Shown in pieces: positions 63,776-64,000 of a stretch of DNA of 64,000 bases. A model generated the notes under the pieces. The model had not been told where the DNA came from. It saw only the letters and a list, made by a program, of their open reading frames with translations, and did no database searches. The DNA is from Curtobacterium pusillum (lineage in GTDB: Bacteria; Actinomycetota; Actinomycetes; Actinomycetales; Microbacteriaceae): positions 2,976,001 to 3,040,000 of the forward strand of contig CP018783.1 of assembly GCA_002025645.1 (NCBI GenBank). Direction: 5' to 3'. The translations under genes and the position numbers were made by a program. The first letter of the stretch is position 1. Every line of letters starts with the position of its first letter.

Positions 63776-64000
63776 CCACCGTCACGCCTCCGCGGACGAC
63801 CGAGAAGAAGCCCTGGCCCGCACTCTGGGCACTCGTCGTCGGCTTCTTCATGATCCTCGTCGACTCGACCATCGTGTCGGTCGCGACCCCCACCATCGCC
63901 GCGAAGCTCCACGCGGACATCAACTCGGTGATCTGGGTGACGAGCGCGTACCTGCTCGCCTACGCCGTGCCGCTGCTCATCACCGGCCGCCTGGGTGACC
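63772..64000 (+). CDS. MFS drug transporter, DHA2/EmrB type (partial)
   Basis: First 76 residues only; the gene runs off the window. Membrane helix 1 has [25 protein letters not shown], the DHA2 (14-helix EmrB/QacA) signature with an Asp in helix 1, then [24 protein letters not shown], matching motif A after helix 2. ATG overlaps the padR stop, with AAGGAA upstream. A multidrug efflux role under PadR control is likely. Confidence 0.9.
   Translation, partial: MTTVTPPRTTEKKPWPALWALVVGFFMILVDSTIVSVATPTIAAKLHADINSVIWVTSAYLLAYAVPLLITGRLGD

Overview
The window is GC-rich (visibly about 70% or more, with G or C at nearly every third codon position). It uses many GTG and some TTG starts and has densely packed, often overlapping genes. 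Gene content (split purS/purQ/purL, DtxR-type metal regulators, LAxTG-type cell-wall sorting, SpoU and HAD housekeeping genes, DUF559 proteins) fits a high-GC Gram-positive actinobacterium, most likely Microbacteriaceae. Curtobacterium or a close relative is my best guess from overall style, not from a search. No rRNA, tRNA, CRISPR array, insertion sequence or prophage gene was recognised.

Layout. 1-7.7 kb: end of an aminoglycoside-phosphotransferase-like gene, a secreted M23 peptidase, a polytopic membrane protein, pyrE translationally coupled to a long disordered membrane protein with a septum-formation-like domain, an aldo/keto reductase and a HEAT-repeat protein. 7.7-10.2 kb: a metal module made of a yybP-ykoY (Mn2+) riboswitch, a cation/Ca2+ exchanger and a DtxR/MntR-type regulator. 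10.2-17.4 kb: a CPBP protease, a secreted PAP2 phosphatase, an L,D-transpeptidase, a methyltransferase/HAD pair, a TetR regulator and a SpoU methylase. 17.6-35.8 kb: a 5,072-residue surface protein with 38 DUF11-like repeats and an LAFTG sorting signal, overlapping a lipoprotein gene and followed by a large LuxR regulator. 35.9-46.5 kb: LacI regulator, DUF559 protein, uronate-dehydrogenase-like epimerase, a TetR / ABC-like / YhgE operon, a 1,212-residue subtilase and a 56-residue ORF. 46.6-56.6 kb: purA, a low-molecular-weight phosphatase, MFS and AraC, a tandem pair of small paralogues of unknown family, SRAP, OsmC/Ohr, YchJ, aroE and an iron-siderophore binding lipoprotein under a DtxR box. 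56.8-64 kb: chorismate mutase, a lactonase, GNAT, a 2-hydroxyacid dehydrogenase, the purS-purQ-purL run on the minus strand, and a PadR/MFS efflux pair cut by the window edge.

Recurring themes. At least a dozen genes have a TANNNT -10 hexamer ending only 6-8 nt before the start codon, implying leaderless mRNAs; at two places the TAG stop of the upstream gene is part of that hexamer. Intergenic spaces carry several families of dispersed palindromes: one built on GTGAGCAGAAATGGTCGGGT (four copies), one on GGACTGGAGGCGCGG and one on CGCAGTGTGCGAGG. The longest stretch without a protein gene (7717-8122) holds two of these palindromes plus the riboswitch; all other gaps are under about 220 bases.
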